Of a stretch of DNA of 64,000 nt, positions 16,910-24,455 are shown one piece after another. A program made the position numbers and the translations under genes. The stretch covers positions 1 to 64,000 of the forward strand of contig NZ_JAGUCN010000011.1 of NCBI RefSeq assembly GCF_018271975.1, in the 5' to 3' direction. Source of the stretch: Carboxylicivirga mesophila. Lineage in GTDB: Bacteria > Bacteroidota > Bacteroidia > Bacteroidales > Marinilabiliaceae. Each line of letters opens with the position of its first letter. The stretch's first letter is position 1. Below the pieces are notes generated by a model that saw only the letters and a list, made by a program, of their open reading frames with translations, searched no databases and was not told the origin of the DNA.

Positions 16910-17632
16910 ATGAAGATAACGACAACAATATTATTAAGCTTTTTTCTGCTAATTAGTGCTTATTCACAAAGTAAGGCTGACAGTATTGCTATTGAGTATT
17001 TCAAAAAGTTGATTCCATATGATTCATTGATGGCAATTCAAGATTTAAGCGAATCGAAGATTCAAATTCTGAAATTAAGTGGACTAGGTCATCTTGGGGA
17101 ACCACTGAATACAAATGAAGAACTCGAACTTGTAGAACAACGATTCGGATTCAAGTTTATATTTGATTTTATCAAAGCTCCACATGACCTGGTTATTGAA
17201 AAACAAAAAGAATATAACAATCAGGTATATCGTTATCTTGACTCCTATTTACAAATAGATGCTCAAAATGAAATATCAATCGAACTTAAAAGACTTGCAT
17301 TTGAAAGACTAGCATTGACAATCGAGACAGATAAACAATTAGCTAAACGAATTAAAAAGACTTTCAGAAAAGAATCCAATGAATTTAAAACTTTGCTCAT
17401 TTCCGCAGACATTAAATACAGAGATAGGAAATTTAAAAGTGCACTTGAAGAATATGAGCAGCTTTTTAAACTTGCTCAAACTGAATCAGGACAACTTTAC
17501 CTACAGACTTCTGAATATCACTGCAAAATGAATTTAGGTAAATATTCTGAAGCCTATGAAATGTTTATAGAGAGTCAGCAAATTAATAGAGTAGCAAAGA
17601 GAATAAAAACTAACCCCAACAAACCGCTATAG
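16910..17632 (+). CDS. Secreted hypothetical protein (cassette 2)
   Basis: 240 residues with a signal peptide (MKITTTILLSFFLLISAYSQ). The body is lysine- and glutamate-rich and helical, ending in a TPR-like segment (FKSALEEYEQLFKLAQTESG, YHCKMNLGKYSEAYEMFIES). A TTG at 16907 precedes the ATG but the ATG at 16910 is the natural start. The last codons, encoding NPNKPL and the TAG stop, lie inside the left arm of attC-like site C, so the gene runs into its own recombination site. I do not recognise the family. Confidence 0.6.
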   Translation: MKITTTILLSFFLLISAYSQSKADSIAIEYFKKLIPYDSLMAIQDLSESKIQILKLSGLGHLGEPLNTNEELELVEQRFGFKFIFDFIKAPHDLVIEKQKEYNNQVYRYLDSYLQIDAQNEISIELKRLAFERLALTIETDKQLAKRIKKTFRKESNEFKTLLISADIKYRDRKFKSALEEYEQLFKLAQTESGQLYLQTSEYHCKMNLGKYSEAYEMFIESQQINRVAKRIKTNPNKPL

Positions 17633-17633
17633 A
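17613..17633. repeat. Left arm of attC-like site C, cut by IS110
   Basis: ACCCCAACAAACCGCTATAG (17613-17632) is the counterpart of the left arm of site B. The arm stops at ATAGA (17629-17633), where the IS110 element begins. The rest of the arm resumes at 18924 with ATAGAATTCATAAAGGG. Confidence 0.7.
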
Positions 17634-17639
17634 GCCCTT

Positions 17640-17860
17640 AGGTTTGCATAGTCAAGGTTACTGCTACTGATTTTGTAGTTTAGTGGTAGTTAACCGGTCA
17701 TCAGGAGTAAACTAGGCATAGTGCAAGGGGTGTGAACCTACCTTATGAATTAGACTTCTGATGACATGGCTTAAGATACCAGATAGAATCATAGGTAAAA
17801 CCTAATAAGGGTGTTAGTACATAAAGCCATTGGTTAATCCATAAAACAATGGATCAACAG
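17640..17860 (+). ncRNA. Candidate bridge RNA leader of the IS110 element
   Basis: 220 bases before the transposase with strong structure. GGTTACTGCTACT (17656-17668) pairs with AGTGGTAGTTAACC (17682-17695), GTCATCAG (17697-17704) pairs with CTGATGAC (17758-17765) around a large loop, and TAGGT-AAA-ACCTA is at 17792-17804. IS110-family elements are known to encode a bridge RNA in this position that specifies donor and target. ATAGAATCATA at 17783-17793 resembles the restored target ATAGAATTCATA. This is a positional and structural inference only. Confidence 0.5.
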
Positions 17861-17861
17861 T

Positions 17862-18887
17862 ATGAAAAAGAGCGTAGTTATTGGAATTGATTTCTCAAAG
17901 TTAACCCTGGATGTAACTTTTTTTAAGGTTGAACAACCAGATGCAAAACATTACCAGCAGTTTGATAATACTGAAGAAGGCTGTAAGCAAATTATTAAAT
18001 GGATTAAGGATAGCTTTAGTAATTGTTCAGACTGGTTGATATGCGGTGAGTATACTGGCCTTTATTCAATGACTGCAGCTATGGTGTTTAACTCAAAGAG
18101 GATTGCTTTATGGCTTGAAAATCCACAGCAAATAAAACTCTCAAGTGGTATTAAAAGAGAAAAGAACGATAAAGTGGATTCGAATCAAATAGCAATGTAT
18201 GCTCTTCGCTTTATGGATCGTGCTAAGCTGTACAAACCTAATGGTGATGTATTGCTAAAAGTTAGAGAATTAGTGCGATATAAAGATCGACTAACAAAGA
18301 TCAGAACACAGATAGTTGTACCCAGCCATGAACTTAAGCAGGTAAGGAAGGAATGGAACGAGACTACATACATCTATAATCAGAGCGGAGAGATTATGAA
18401 CGTGCTTGAGAAGCAAATCAAGGATATAGAAAGTAAGATGTTGGCGTTACTAGAAACAGATCCTGAGTTGAAACGACTCTACAAATTAGTTAACTCTGTA
18501 GTGGGTATTGGTATGCAGACAGCCATATACCTACTCATTCATACTTGGGGATTTACAGCGTTTAATACCCCTCGTCAATTAGCATGTTATTGTGGGGTAG
18601 CACCATTCTCGAAGCAATCAGGAACCAGTGTTAAAGGAAAAAACCAGGTCAGCCAAATTGCCGACAAGAAACTAAAGTCACTACTACATATGTGTGCGCT
18701 AAATGCAGTTAAATTTGACCCTTTTATGAAAGCTTATTATGAACGAAAAATGGAAGAAGGTAAACACAAGATGAATGTACTCAATAACGTTAAAAACAAA
18801 TTAATATATAGAATATGTGCTGTTGTATCCTCCGGGCAAGAGTATGATAAAAGTTATTCTTTTCAACATGTTTATACCGCAGCATAA
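17862..18887 (+). CDS. IS110-family transposase
   Basis: 341 residues, the usual length. The N-terminal RuvC-like DEDD domain starts GIDFSKLTLDV (first acidic residue near 9). ICGEYTGLYS carries a second acidic residue, and EKNDKVDSNQIAMYALRF the later ones. The C-terminal Transposase_20 domain includes VVGIGMQTAIYLLIHTWGFT and YCGVAPFSKQSGTSVKGKNQ, which hold the candidate catalytic serine, then KKLKSLLHMCALNAVKFDPF. Such enzymes insert without target duplication, guided by the bridge RNA. The frame is intact, so the element may be active. Confidence 0.92.
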   Translation: MKKSVVIGIDFSKLTLDVTFFKVEQPDAKHYQQFDNTEEGCKQIIKWIKDSFSNCSDWLICGEYTGLYSMTAAMVFNSKRIALWLENPQQIKLSSGIKREKNDKVDSNQIAMYALRFMDRAKLYKPNGDVLLKVRELVRYKDRLTKIRTQIVVPSHELKQVRKEWNETTYIYNQSGEIMNVLEKQIKDIESKMLALLETDPELKRLYKLVNSVVGIGMQTAIYLLIHTWGFTAFNTPRQLACYCGVAPFSKQSGTSVKGKNQVSQIADKKLKSLLHMCALNAVKFDPFMKAYYERKMEEGKHKMNVLNNVKNKLIYRICAVVSSGQEYDKSYSFQHVYTAA

Positions 18888-18928
18888 TTTCATTAAATTT
18901 AAACCTTAAATTCTTGGATTAACCATAG

Positions 18929-19106
18929 AATTCATAAAGGGTACAGCTCAACTTGGTCGGTTTGTAGCTTCGGCAACCAGCGCCAAATCACTGATTTGGC
19001 TTTAGAAGTGAAAAGTTAAAAACAAATACAGCGCTTTGGCTCCGCTCAATTTGGAAAGTTTGTAAGGTTAAACTCCTTTACGCTCCATGCGGCAGGCCGT
19101 TGGCTG
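18929..19106. repeat. attC-like site C, main part
   Basis: Closely similar to site B from CATAAAGGG to the end: ACTTGGTCGG, GTAGCTTCGGCAA, central GCCAAATC-ACT-GATTTGGC, GAAAAGTTAAAAACAAATAC and GCTTTGGCTCC. The right arm, CCTTTACGCTCCATGCGG then CAGGCCGTTGGCTG, pairs with the split left arm. It ends about 30 bases before the start codon of the next gene. Confidence 0.7.
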
Positions 19107-19131
19107 TAATTTAAAGAAACACATTGCATTA

Positions 19132-20010
19132 ATGAAAAATATAGTATTAATAATATTAGGGCTTCAACTTAGCATACAAACTTTCGGACAGATTACACTT
19201 ACAGAAAGTGAAATTGGCACTTTGACTGAGATTTGTAATCAATATAATGTCGGATTAAAAGAAAGTACGTTGTACGATTTAAAAGATAGTTCACCAGAAA
19301 GATTTAAAGGTTTTATTAACCAACTAATAATTAGCAAAGACAAACCGAAGAAAATATTGGATAACGAGATTCTGAAGAGACCAGCTCACGAAGAATTGAT
19401 TTTTTGGTACGTGATTCGTGAATTTCATTATAATAACACCGAGCCAGACTCTTTACAAAAAACTCAAAGAGAGATAATTGACTGGATATTAAAAGACACC
19501 ATTGATGAAAAGTGGCTATTGGACAATTACTACTATAGAATTTCAGGTCGATTAAAAAGCCTTTATAATAAAGCAAACTTGAGTAAGTATAACTTTGAAA
19601 TTGACAAACTTGGATTTAAAAATGAAATAGAAAAGGCTATTTTCTTCTTCTTTGTTGTCAACTCTTGTGGTCAAAGACTTTCGATTATGAGAATGACTGG
19701 CAAAGGAGACCCTCAATCAGTAATTAAACGAATGCCTAAGATTAACGGTGATTTCTATTATAAATATCAGTGTTTTGATTATCAAGATTTCGATTGGATT
19801 GGATACAAAAAAAATGAATCTTACAACGAAAGACATTTAGGAAATTACTATTCTGTTCTGATTAATCATATGGAAATATTATTCGAGAATAAATTAGCAA
19901 AAGAGGCTCATGTGATTTTTGATAACTCTATTCTTTCAAGACCAGAGTATTTCAAATTCAGCGCAAATAAAGAAAGACTGGATAAGAATTATAAAATGAT
20001 GAAACAATAA
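19132..20010 (+). CDS. Secreted hypothetical protein (cassette 3)
   Basis: 292 residues. The signal peptide MKNIVLIILGLQLSIQTFGQ sets the start at ATG 19132; the longer frame from 19087 would begin inside the recombination site. The body is polar and AT-rich in codon use, with helical segments (RPAHEELIFWYVIREFHYNN, KRMPKINGDFYYKYQCFDYQ, YYSVLINHMEILFENKLAKE). I do not recognise it. It ends two bases before the left arm of attC-like site D, consistent with a cassette. Confidence 0.6.
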   Translation: MKNIVLIILGLQLSIQTFGQITLTESEIGTLTEICNQYNVGLKESTLYDLKDSSPERFKGFINQLIISKDKPKKILDNEILKRPAHEELIFWYVIREFHYNNTEPDSLQKTQREIIDWILKDTIDEKWLLDNYYYRISGRLKSLYNKANLSKYNFEIDKLGFKNEIEKAIFFFFVVNSCGQRLSIMRMTGKGDPQSVIKRMPKINGDFYYKYQCFDYQDFDWIGYKKNESYNERHLGNYYSVLINHMEILFENKLAKEAHVIFDNSILSRPEYFKFSANKERLDKNYKMMKQ

Positions 20011-20012
20011 AA

Positions 20013-20207
20013 ACTACAGCCAACACGCTAGAATAAAGCATATGGCGTTTCTAGCTTTGAGGAGGTTGAGTACGAATGTTGAACACCGCCAAATCTTTGA
20101 TTTGGCTTTAGAAATGAAAAGATAAAAAACAAATAAAAGATTTGGCTCAGTGGCGTTTTGGGAGGTTTGGTTCGTAAAATCGCCATACGCTTCATCTAGC
20201 CAACCGT
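20013..20207. repeat. attC-like site D, split by IS1182
   Basis: The left arm, CAGCCAACACGCTAGAATAA then AGCATATGGCG (20014-20046), pairs with CGCCATACGCTTCATCTAGC then CAACC (20181-20205). Central hairpin: GCCAAATC-TTT-GATTTGGC. The final GTTGG of the site has been pushed to 21867-21870 and beyond by the IS1182 insertion. Joining 20207 to the sequence after the second CCGT restores CTAGCCAACCGTTGGTACC. It is more diverged from B and C than these are from each other. Confidence 0.65.
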
Positions 20208-21863
20208 CAGACTGTCTAAAAACCTCCTGCACATAGAATCACGAGATCAGATATTTTGTATCTTCAGGTATGAAATACATCCAAGGCCAACACCGTTCCC
20301 AAATCCAGTTATTCACCCTCACGCTTGATGATGCTATTGAAGCCGATAATGAAGTCCGGCTGATAGACGCCTTTGTGTCACATCTTAAACTTGACGAGTT
20401 GGGATTTGATATGCAGGCTTGTGAAAACGGACGCCCCTGCTACCACCCGGGCGATTTGTTACGCTTGTTTATTTATGGGTATTTCAACCGTATCCGTTCG
20501 TCCCGTTCATTGGAGAAGGAATGCAAACGCAACATTGAACTGATGTGGCTGCTCAGGCAGTTGAAGCCCGACCACAATACCATCGCCAACTTCAGGCGCG
20601 ATAATCCCAAGGCCATCAAACGGGTGTTTAAGGAAACGGTGCGGGTTGCCAAATACTTTAACCTCATTGGCGGTCAGCTTCTGGCAGGGGACGGCACCAA
20701 GCTAAGAGCTCAAAACAGTAAGAAGAACAACTTCAACCAAAAGAAGATTGACCGTCATCTGCAGTATATCGAAAACAAGCTGGACGAGTACAACCAGGCA
20801 CTGGCTAAGGAGGACGGAGACTCAACACGGAAAAAGGAGCTGCAGGATGAGATTACGAAGCAAGAGCAACGAAAAGAGAAGTATCATAAGCTGGAAGCTG
20901 AACTAAAGGAAACAGGAGCAAAACAGGTGTCAACATCTGATCCCGAGAGTCGCCAGATGATTATTCGTAATAACATTACTGAAGTAGCCTACAATGTTCA
21001 AACCACGGTGGATGCCAGACACAACCTGCCTATCGACTATCAGGTAACCAACCAAAACGACAGTAAAGCGATGGGTAACATGCTAACAAGAGCGGTGGAT
21101 ATGATCGGGCATAACAACTTTACCGCTCTTTACGACAAAGGCTATCATACGGGAAGTGAGTTTGCGGTTGCTGCTAATTTGGGAGTAGATGTGCTGGTGG
21201 CTATTCCGGCAACGCCTAAGAACTCACAGGCGCCTGACCCGGCTTTTAATGTTGAGCATTTTAAATATGAACCAGACCTGCATACCTATACTTGCCCTGC
21301 AGGACAGATTTTAACCACCAATGGCCGATGGCACAAAGCCAATCGCGGTGGCGATTTCCAGCTATTCAGAACACCAGCCTGTAAAGGATGTGCAAGCAGA
21401 GCCCGGTGCACCAGCGCCAAAATCAATGGGCGTATTATCCGGCATACTGCCGAGAATATGTATGTAGTTGCCAACAAAGCACGCGTAGAGGCTAACCCAA
21501 AGCTCTACAAACGCCGGCAGGCCATTGTGGAGCACCCTTATGGCACCATCAAACGCCAATGGGGCTTTGATCATATCATCACAAAACAGTCGCTAAACAG
21601 AGCCAGTGCTAATGTAGGACTGATGATGACAGCCTATAACCTTCGTCGCATCATTAACATTCTGGGGATGGATAGCTTATTGAGTGCATTAATGCTCTTT
21701 ATTTCGTTTTTTAAAGGCAAAAATGTACATAGAAACATCATCGACCCTCTCAATCTCATAAACGATTATTTGAACGGTAGCTTAACTGATATTTTCTGTT
21801 CACAAAAAATAAACTTAGTTTTAAACATAAACACGGTGGCTTGTAAAGTTTTTAGACAGACTG
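20208..21863 (+). mobile_element. IS1182-family insertion sequence
   Basis: 1656 bp. Terminal inverted repeats: CAGACTGTCTAAAAAC at the left end and GTTTTTAGACAGACTG at the right end, 15 of 16 positions matching. The flanks show a 4-bp target duplication CCGT (20204-20207 and 21864-21867). It sits in the right arm of attC-like site D. The base composition is more GC-rich than the orphan genes on both sides. Confidence 0.85.
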
Positions 21864-21880
21864 CCGTTGGTACCCATTGA
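20270..21880 (+). CDS. IS1182-family transposase
   Basis: 536 residues. The N-terminal region HPGDLLRLFIYGYFNRIRSS, SLEKECKRNIELMWLLRQLKPDHNTIANFR is diagnostic of the family. The DDE domain shows GDGTKLRAQNS, then VDARHNLPIDYQVTNQNDSK, ALYDKGYHTGSE and a zinc-ribbon-like stretch CPAGQILTTNG ... CKGCASRARCTSAKING. The final Glu region is RRQAIVEHPYGTIKRQWGFDHI. The frame passes the right terminal repeat, and the stop TGA lies in flanking DNA 17 bases outside the element, so the last few residues (AVGTH) depend on the insertion site. Confidence 0.92.
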   Translation: MKYIQGQHRSQIQLFTLTLDDAIEADNEVRLIDAFVSHLKLDELGFDMQACENGRPCYHPGDLLRLFIYGYFNRIRSSRSLEKECKRNIELMWLLRQLKPDHNTIANFRRDNPKAIKRVFKETVRVAKYFNLIGGQLLAGDGTKLRAQNSKKNNFNQKKIDRHLQYIENKLDEYNQALAKEDGDSTRKKELQDEITKQEQRKEKYHKLEAELKETGAKQVSTSDPESRQMIIRNNITEVAYNVQTTVDARHNLPIDYQVTNQNDSKAMGNMLTRAVDMIGHNNFTALYDKGYHTGSEFAVAANLGVDVLVAIPATPKNSQAPDPAFNVEHFKYEPDLHTYTCPAGQILTTNGRWHKANRGGDFQLFRTPACKGCASRARCTSAKINGRIIRHTAENMYVVANKARVEANPKLYKRRQAIVEHPYGTIKRQWGFDHIITKQSLNRASANVGLMMTAYNLRRIINILGMDSLLSALMLFISFFKGKNVHRNIIDPLNLINDYLNGSLTDIFCSQKINLVLNINTVACKVFRQTAVGTH

Positions 21881-21881
21881 A
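21864..21881. repeat. Displaced right end of attC-like site D
   Basis: CCGTTGGTACC (21864-21874) carries the second copy of the CCGT duplication and the GTTGG end of site D, 8-14 bases before the start of the next gene. Confidence 0.6.
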
Positions 21882-22331
21882 ATGAACATGACTGCAAAAA
21901 CATTTTTTATAGCCATATTACTCTTCGCTCAAATTGGATTTGTGAGTGGACAAGATAATGTAGACACTGAAGAAATGGTTGGTTTTGCCTGTTACTTTGG
22001 AGGACAACCATCCAAGACAGTTAAAAAAGTGACTAAGAAACTTAAAAACAGAAGGTACAAAGCAATTAAGAGCATGCTTACCTCAGACAATAATGCAGAA
22101 CGTTATATGGCTGTAATTGCATTAGAAAAATTGCATGACCTAAAAGCAATAAAACTTTATGACATAGATTACGAAAACATTGACGTGATAAAGAATTCAA
22201 ATGAATTGGTTTCAATCTGTTCAGGTTGTTCTTCTTTTTACAAGACTGAATTACACAGACTTTTTGAACCAGACATGAAGAATTTTGCTAGTAATTGGCT
22301 GAATTATAACTTTAAAGACTTTAAGAAATAA
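21882..22331 (+). CDS. Secreted hypothetical protein (cassette 4)
   Basis: 149 residues. The signal peptide MNMTAKTFFIAILLFAQIGF ends near VSGQ. The mature part has lysine-rich helices (KKVTKKLKNRRYKAIKSMLT) and a HEAT-like element (NAERYMAVIALEKLHDLKAI), plus a CSGCSS motif that could bind metal or form a disulfide. ATG 21882 or 21888 is preferred over an upstream GTG-type start, which would lie in the repeat. It is followed closely by the left arm of site E. No family was recognised. Confidence 0.6.
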   Translation: MNMTAKTFFIAILLFAQIGFVSGQDNVDTEEMVGFACYFGGQPSKTVKKVTKKLKNRRYKAIKSMLTSDNNAERYMAVIALEKLHDLKAIKLYDIDYENIDVIKNSNELVSICSGCSSFYKTELHRLFEPDMKNFASNWLNYNFKDFKK

Positions 22332-22333
22332 AC

Positions 22334-22388
22334 AACAGGTACTAACACGCCGCAATAGCGCATAGCAGGGTGTTGCTGTTTTTGGCCG
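22334..22388. repeat. attC-like site E, left arm only
   Basis: TACTAACACGCCGCAATAGC then GCATAGCAGGG (22340-22370) follows the left-arm pattern (YAAC, CCGCAATAG, GCATA). No matching right arm (CC..TATGC..GCGG..GTTGG) precedes the next gene; the sequence passes straight into its reading frame. The rest of the site appears deleted. Confidence 0.55.
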
Positions 22389-23111
22389 GTGGTTATTAAG
22401 AAAATACGTAGAGATATTGTGGAAATTAACAATAAAAAAATAATCAAAATAGACGGTAAGCTTACAAAGCTTGCTGAAAAAATATCCAGGTATGAGAAAA
22501 TAAGAATGCCATTCACTACAATTGTTAGATTAAAGAAAAAGCATGCTGAAATAAATACCGAACTTAATAGATTAATAACTCGTCGCTTACTAATTGAAAA
22601 CAATAACTTTAATAAATTAGCAAATGAAAGTTATAAACTCTTAAAGAACGGTAGCCTTAAATTCAAAACTACAGCGCAACAAATGTCTGCAACTGGGAAT
22701 CATACTACAGAATTGAGAGGTCGGTTACATAGGAATGGTCACATTTACTGTGATGTAAAGAAAACAAACTTTCCGATTTTAAATTTTTTCTCAGAATATT
22801 CATTTCCATCTTCCTTTGAAGGGAATATAGATTGTTTAGGTAATGTTATTTTGAAAAAAAGTGCTACAGATTATGCTCTATTCAAAAGAGTTCCAACAAA
22901 ATTAGAGGGAGAAATTACAACCAATGGAAGAATACGAGTAAACGCTACAGAATGTGACCAAGATTGGCTTTTTAGAGGAAAGCATGTAATATCTCAAATC
23001 ATTAGTGAATATGCATTCAAGGATATCATTACAGAGAATGAATTCTTTGAAAATAAAAAGAAATTAGAAGATATAATACACAACTTTAAGCAAGAAATAA
23101 CGAGCCACTAA
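22389..23111 (+). CDS. Hypothetical protein, probably 5'-truncated (cassette 5)
   Basis: Up to 240 residues from a GTG codon. The first 75 residues are highly charged and likely coiled coil (EINNKKIIKIDGKLTKLAEK, RLKKKHAEINTELNRLI). The second half looks like a small globular domain (NHTTELRGRLHRNGHIYCDV, GEITTNGRIRVNATECDQDW). There is no ATG and no ribosome-binding site at the start, and the frame begins inside the truncated site E, so I think the original N-terminus was lost by deletion. The stop codon lies against the left arm of site F. The family is not recognised. Confidence 0.5.
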   Translation: MVIKKIRRDIVEINNKKIIKIDGKLTKLAEKISRYEKIRMPFTTIVRLKKKHAEINTELNRLITRRLLIENNNFNKLANESYKLLKNGSLKFKTTAQQMSATGNHTTELRGRLHRNGHIYCDVKKTNFPILNFFSEYSFPSSFEGNIDCLGNVILKKSATDYALFKRVPTKLEGEITTNGRIRVNATECDQDWLFRGKHVISQIISEYAFKDIITENEFFENKKKLEDIIHNFKQEITSH

Positions 23112-23180
23112 CAACCCACAATAAAGCAAATGGAGTCCACCTCGTTATAGTAGCCTGGTGGCTAAAACCTCCAACGTCAA
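23103..23180. repeat. attC-like site F, partial
   Basis: GCCACTAACAACCCACAATA then AAGCAAATGGAG (23104-23134) again follows the left-arm pattern. The 3' side shows CCTCCAACGTC but no convincing full right arm. It marks the end of the array. Confidence 0.45.
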
Positions 23181-23286
23181 AGACTGATATATCAACTACA
23201 TAATAGGCATATACAATATTCATAGTTTTGCAATTAACCTAAGTAAACGATAGAAACAGATACAAACCAACCTAAATGTATATATA

Positions 23287-23898
23287 ATGGAGCCAGAAAA
23301 AACATGGTATAACAACACTAACAGAGACCATAACTTTGTGGTATATAATGACCATAAAATTTACAGATTAAAAGCAAAGCCCGAAAATCATCACCATATT
23401 AACAGGGAGCTAAGTGTGGGCTCCATCAACCAAAACTTTATTGCACTGCCAATAAGTTATATTAAAAGGATAGAGTATCGTGCTGATGACATTAATCTCC
23501 GGATATTTTACGGAAAGAACTCTGAAGATGAAATTAGAATCAGCCAGCCAAAACTGCGGGAAGACATCTTCTTGTATTTAAAATCAAAAACCAAGCATGC
23601 GAAGTTTGAAGTTGACACCCCAGGCTTACTAAAAAGGATTAGAAAGCCGCTAATTGCATTGTGTGTTGTACTTGGCATTTTTCTTTACGTCATGTCTGTT
23701 GTCAACGGCATGAACGAGGGCTACGAATATGAATTGAGTGGTGGCCGGCCTGGTATTGGCGCTATTGTGTTAGTAATGGCCAGCTTAGGTGCAGAAGCAA
23801 ATATTCTCATCTTTAGCTTACTTTCTCTTATTGCTGGTATTGGCATCTTTGTAAAGGGTAAAGATAATAGTGAAATCCATCGAATAGTGTATCGATAA
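23287..23898 (+). CDS. Hypothetical protein with two membrane segments
   Basis: 203 residues. The N-terminal soluble domain (about 1-112) is rich in strands (DHKIYRLKAKPENHHHINRE, IALPISYIKRIEYRADDINL, RIFYGKNSEDEIRISQP) and might be a PH-like domain. Two membrane helices follow: PLIALCVVLGIFLYVMSVV (about 119-137) and ANILIFSLLSLIAGIGIFV (about 177-195), with a glycine-rich loop between. There is no signal peptide. It lies just outside the attC-like array and its function is unknown. Confidence 0.6.
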   Translation: MEPEKTWYNNTNRDHNFVVYNDHKIYRLKAKPENHHHINRELSVGSINQNFIALPISYIKRIEYRADDINLRIFYGKNSEDEIRISQPKLREDIFLYLKSKTKHAKFEVDTPGLLKRIRKPLIALCVVLGIFLYVMSVVNGMNEGYEYELSGGRPGIGAIVLVMASLGAEANILIFSLLSLIAGIGIFVKGKDNSEIHRIVYR

Positions 23899-24075
23899 TT
23901 GGGTGACAACATAATTAAATAGCATAGATGTAAGCACAATCGTTATAATCCACTGTAACGAAAATCAATACACCAATAAGCCAATTCAACCAGCATTAAA
24001 AACACCTATGCTACCAGCCACTATTTCCTGGTGTTTTCTTATTTTTGCTCTACACAAAAATTAAAAACACATCGT
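23899..24075. other. Short intergenic region
   Basis: AT-rich. CACCAATAAG and AAAAACACC/GGTGTTTT can form a hairpin with T residues at about 23998-24045, but I see no gene. Confidence 0.3.
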
Positions 24076-24429
24076 ATGAGCACAGTGAAAAATGGCTATG
24101 AGTGGGCAAAAGAATTACCCTATGCCGTTACGGTATGCGACACCGAAGGCATCATCATCTATATGAATGACAATGCCACCACTACATTTGCCAAATATGG
24201 CGATAACCTGATTGGGCGCTCCTTGTATGAATTTCACGCCGAGCGTTCTTCAGCAATGATTCGCCAGATGCTGGCCGAAGGCTCATCCAACTCCTACACC
24301 ATTGGCAAGGCAGGCGTCAAAAAACTAATACATCAATCGCCCTGGCACCATAATGGTGAAGTAGCCGGCCTGGTGGAGCTATCGATTGTAATACCACAAG
24401 ATATGCCCCATATCAACAGGGAGGCATAG
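24076..24429 (+). CDS. Stand-alone PAS-domain protein
   Basis: 117 residues consisting of one PAS domain: LPYAVTVCDTEGIIIYMNDN at 12-31, then GDNLIGRSLYEFH and a C-terminal strand ending WHHNGEVAGLVELSIVIPQD. PAS domains bind small ligands or cofactors and mediate signalling. There is no attached kinase or output domain, so it would need a partner. ATG 24076 is preferred; the longer frame begins in an AT-rich leader. It is 26 bases ahead of the TonB-C-like gene. Confidence 0.75.
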   Translation: MSTVKNGYEWAKELPYAVTVCDTEGIIIYMNDNATTTFAKYGDNLIGRSLYEFHAERSSAMIRQMLAEGSSNSYTIGKAGVKKLIHQSPWHHNGEVAGLVELSIVIPQDMPHINREA

Positions 24430-24455
24430 CTCTCATTACCTTTACGCTATAAGAA

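Larger units (their letters stand above)
17634..18928 (+). mobile_element. IS110-family insertion sequence
   Basis: About 1.3 kb. The boundaries are set by the interruption of the attC-like arm, with ATAGA on both sides (17629-17633 and 18924-18928). As expected for IS110, there are no terminal inverted repeats. An internal 10-bp inverted pair does exist: GGTTAATCCA at 17832-17841 and TGGATTAACC at 18914-18923. The long left non-coding part and short right part match the IS110 subgroup rather than IS1111. Joining the flanks restores a left arm that pairs with the right arm at 19063-19100. Confidence 0.75.

Noticed and set aside
17832-18923. GGTTAATCCA/TGGATTAACC as the true ends of an IS1111-type element
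   Set aside because: The attC-like arm is interrupted at 17633, well left of this pair, so the element must extend further left; the pair was kept as an internal feature.
16328-23111. A defence island made of the orphan genes
   Set aside because: No nuclease, helicase, toxin or other effector motif was seen; several products are secreted or membrane proteins.
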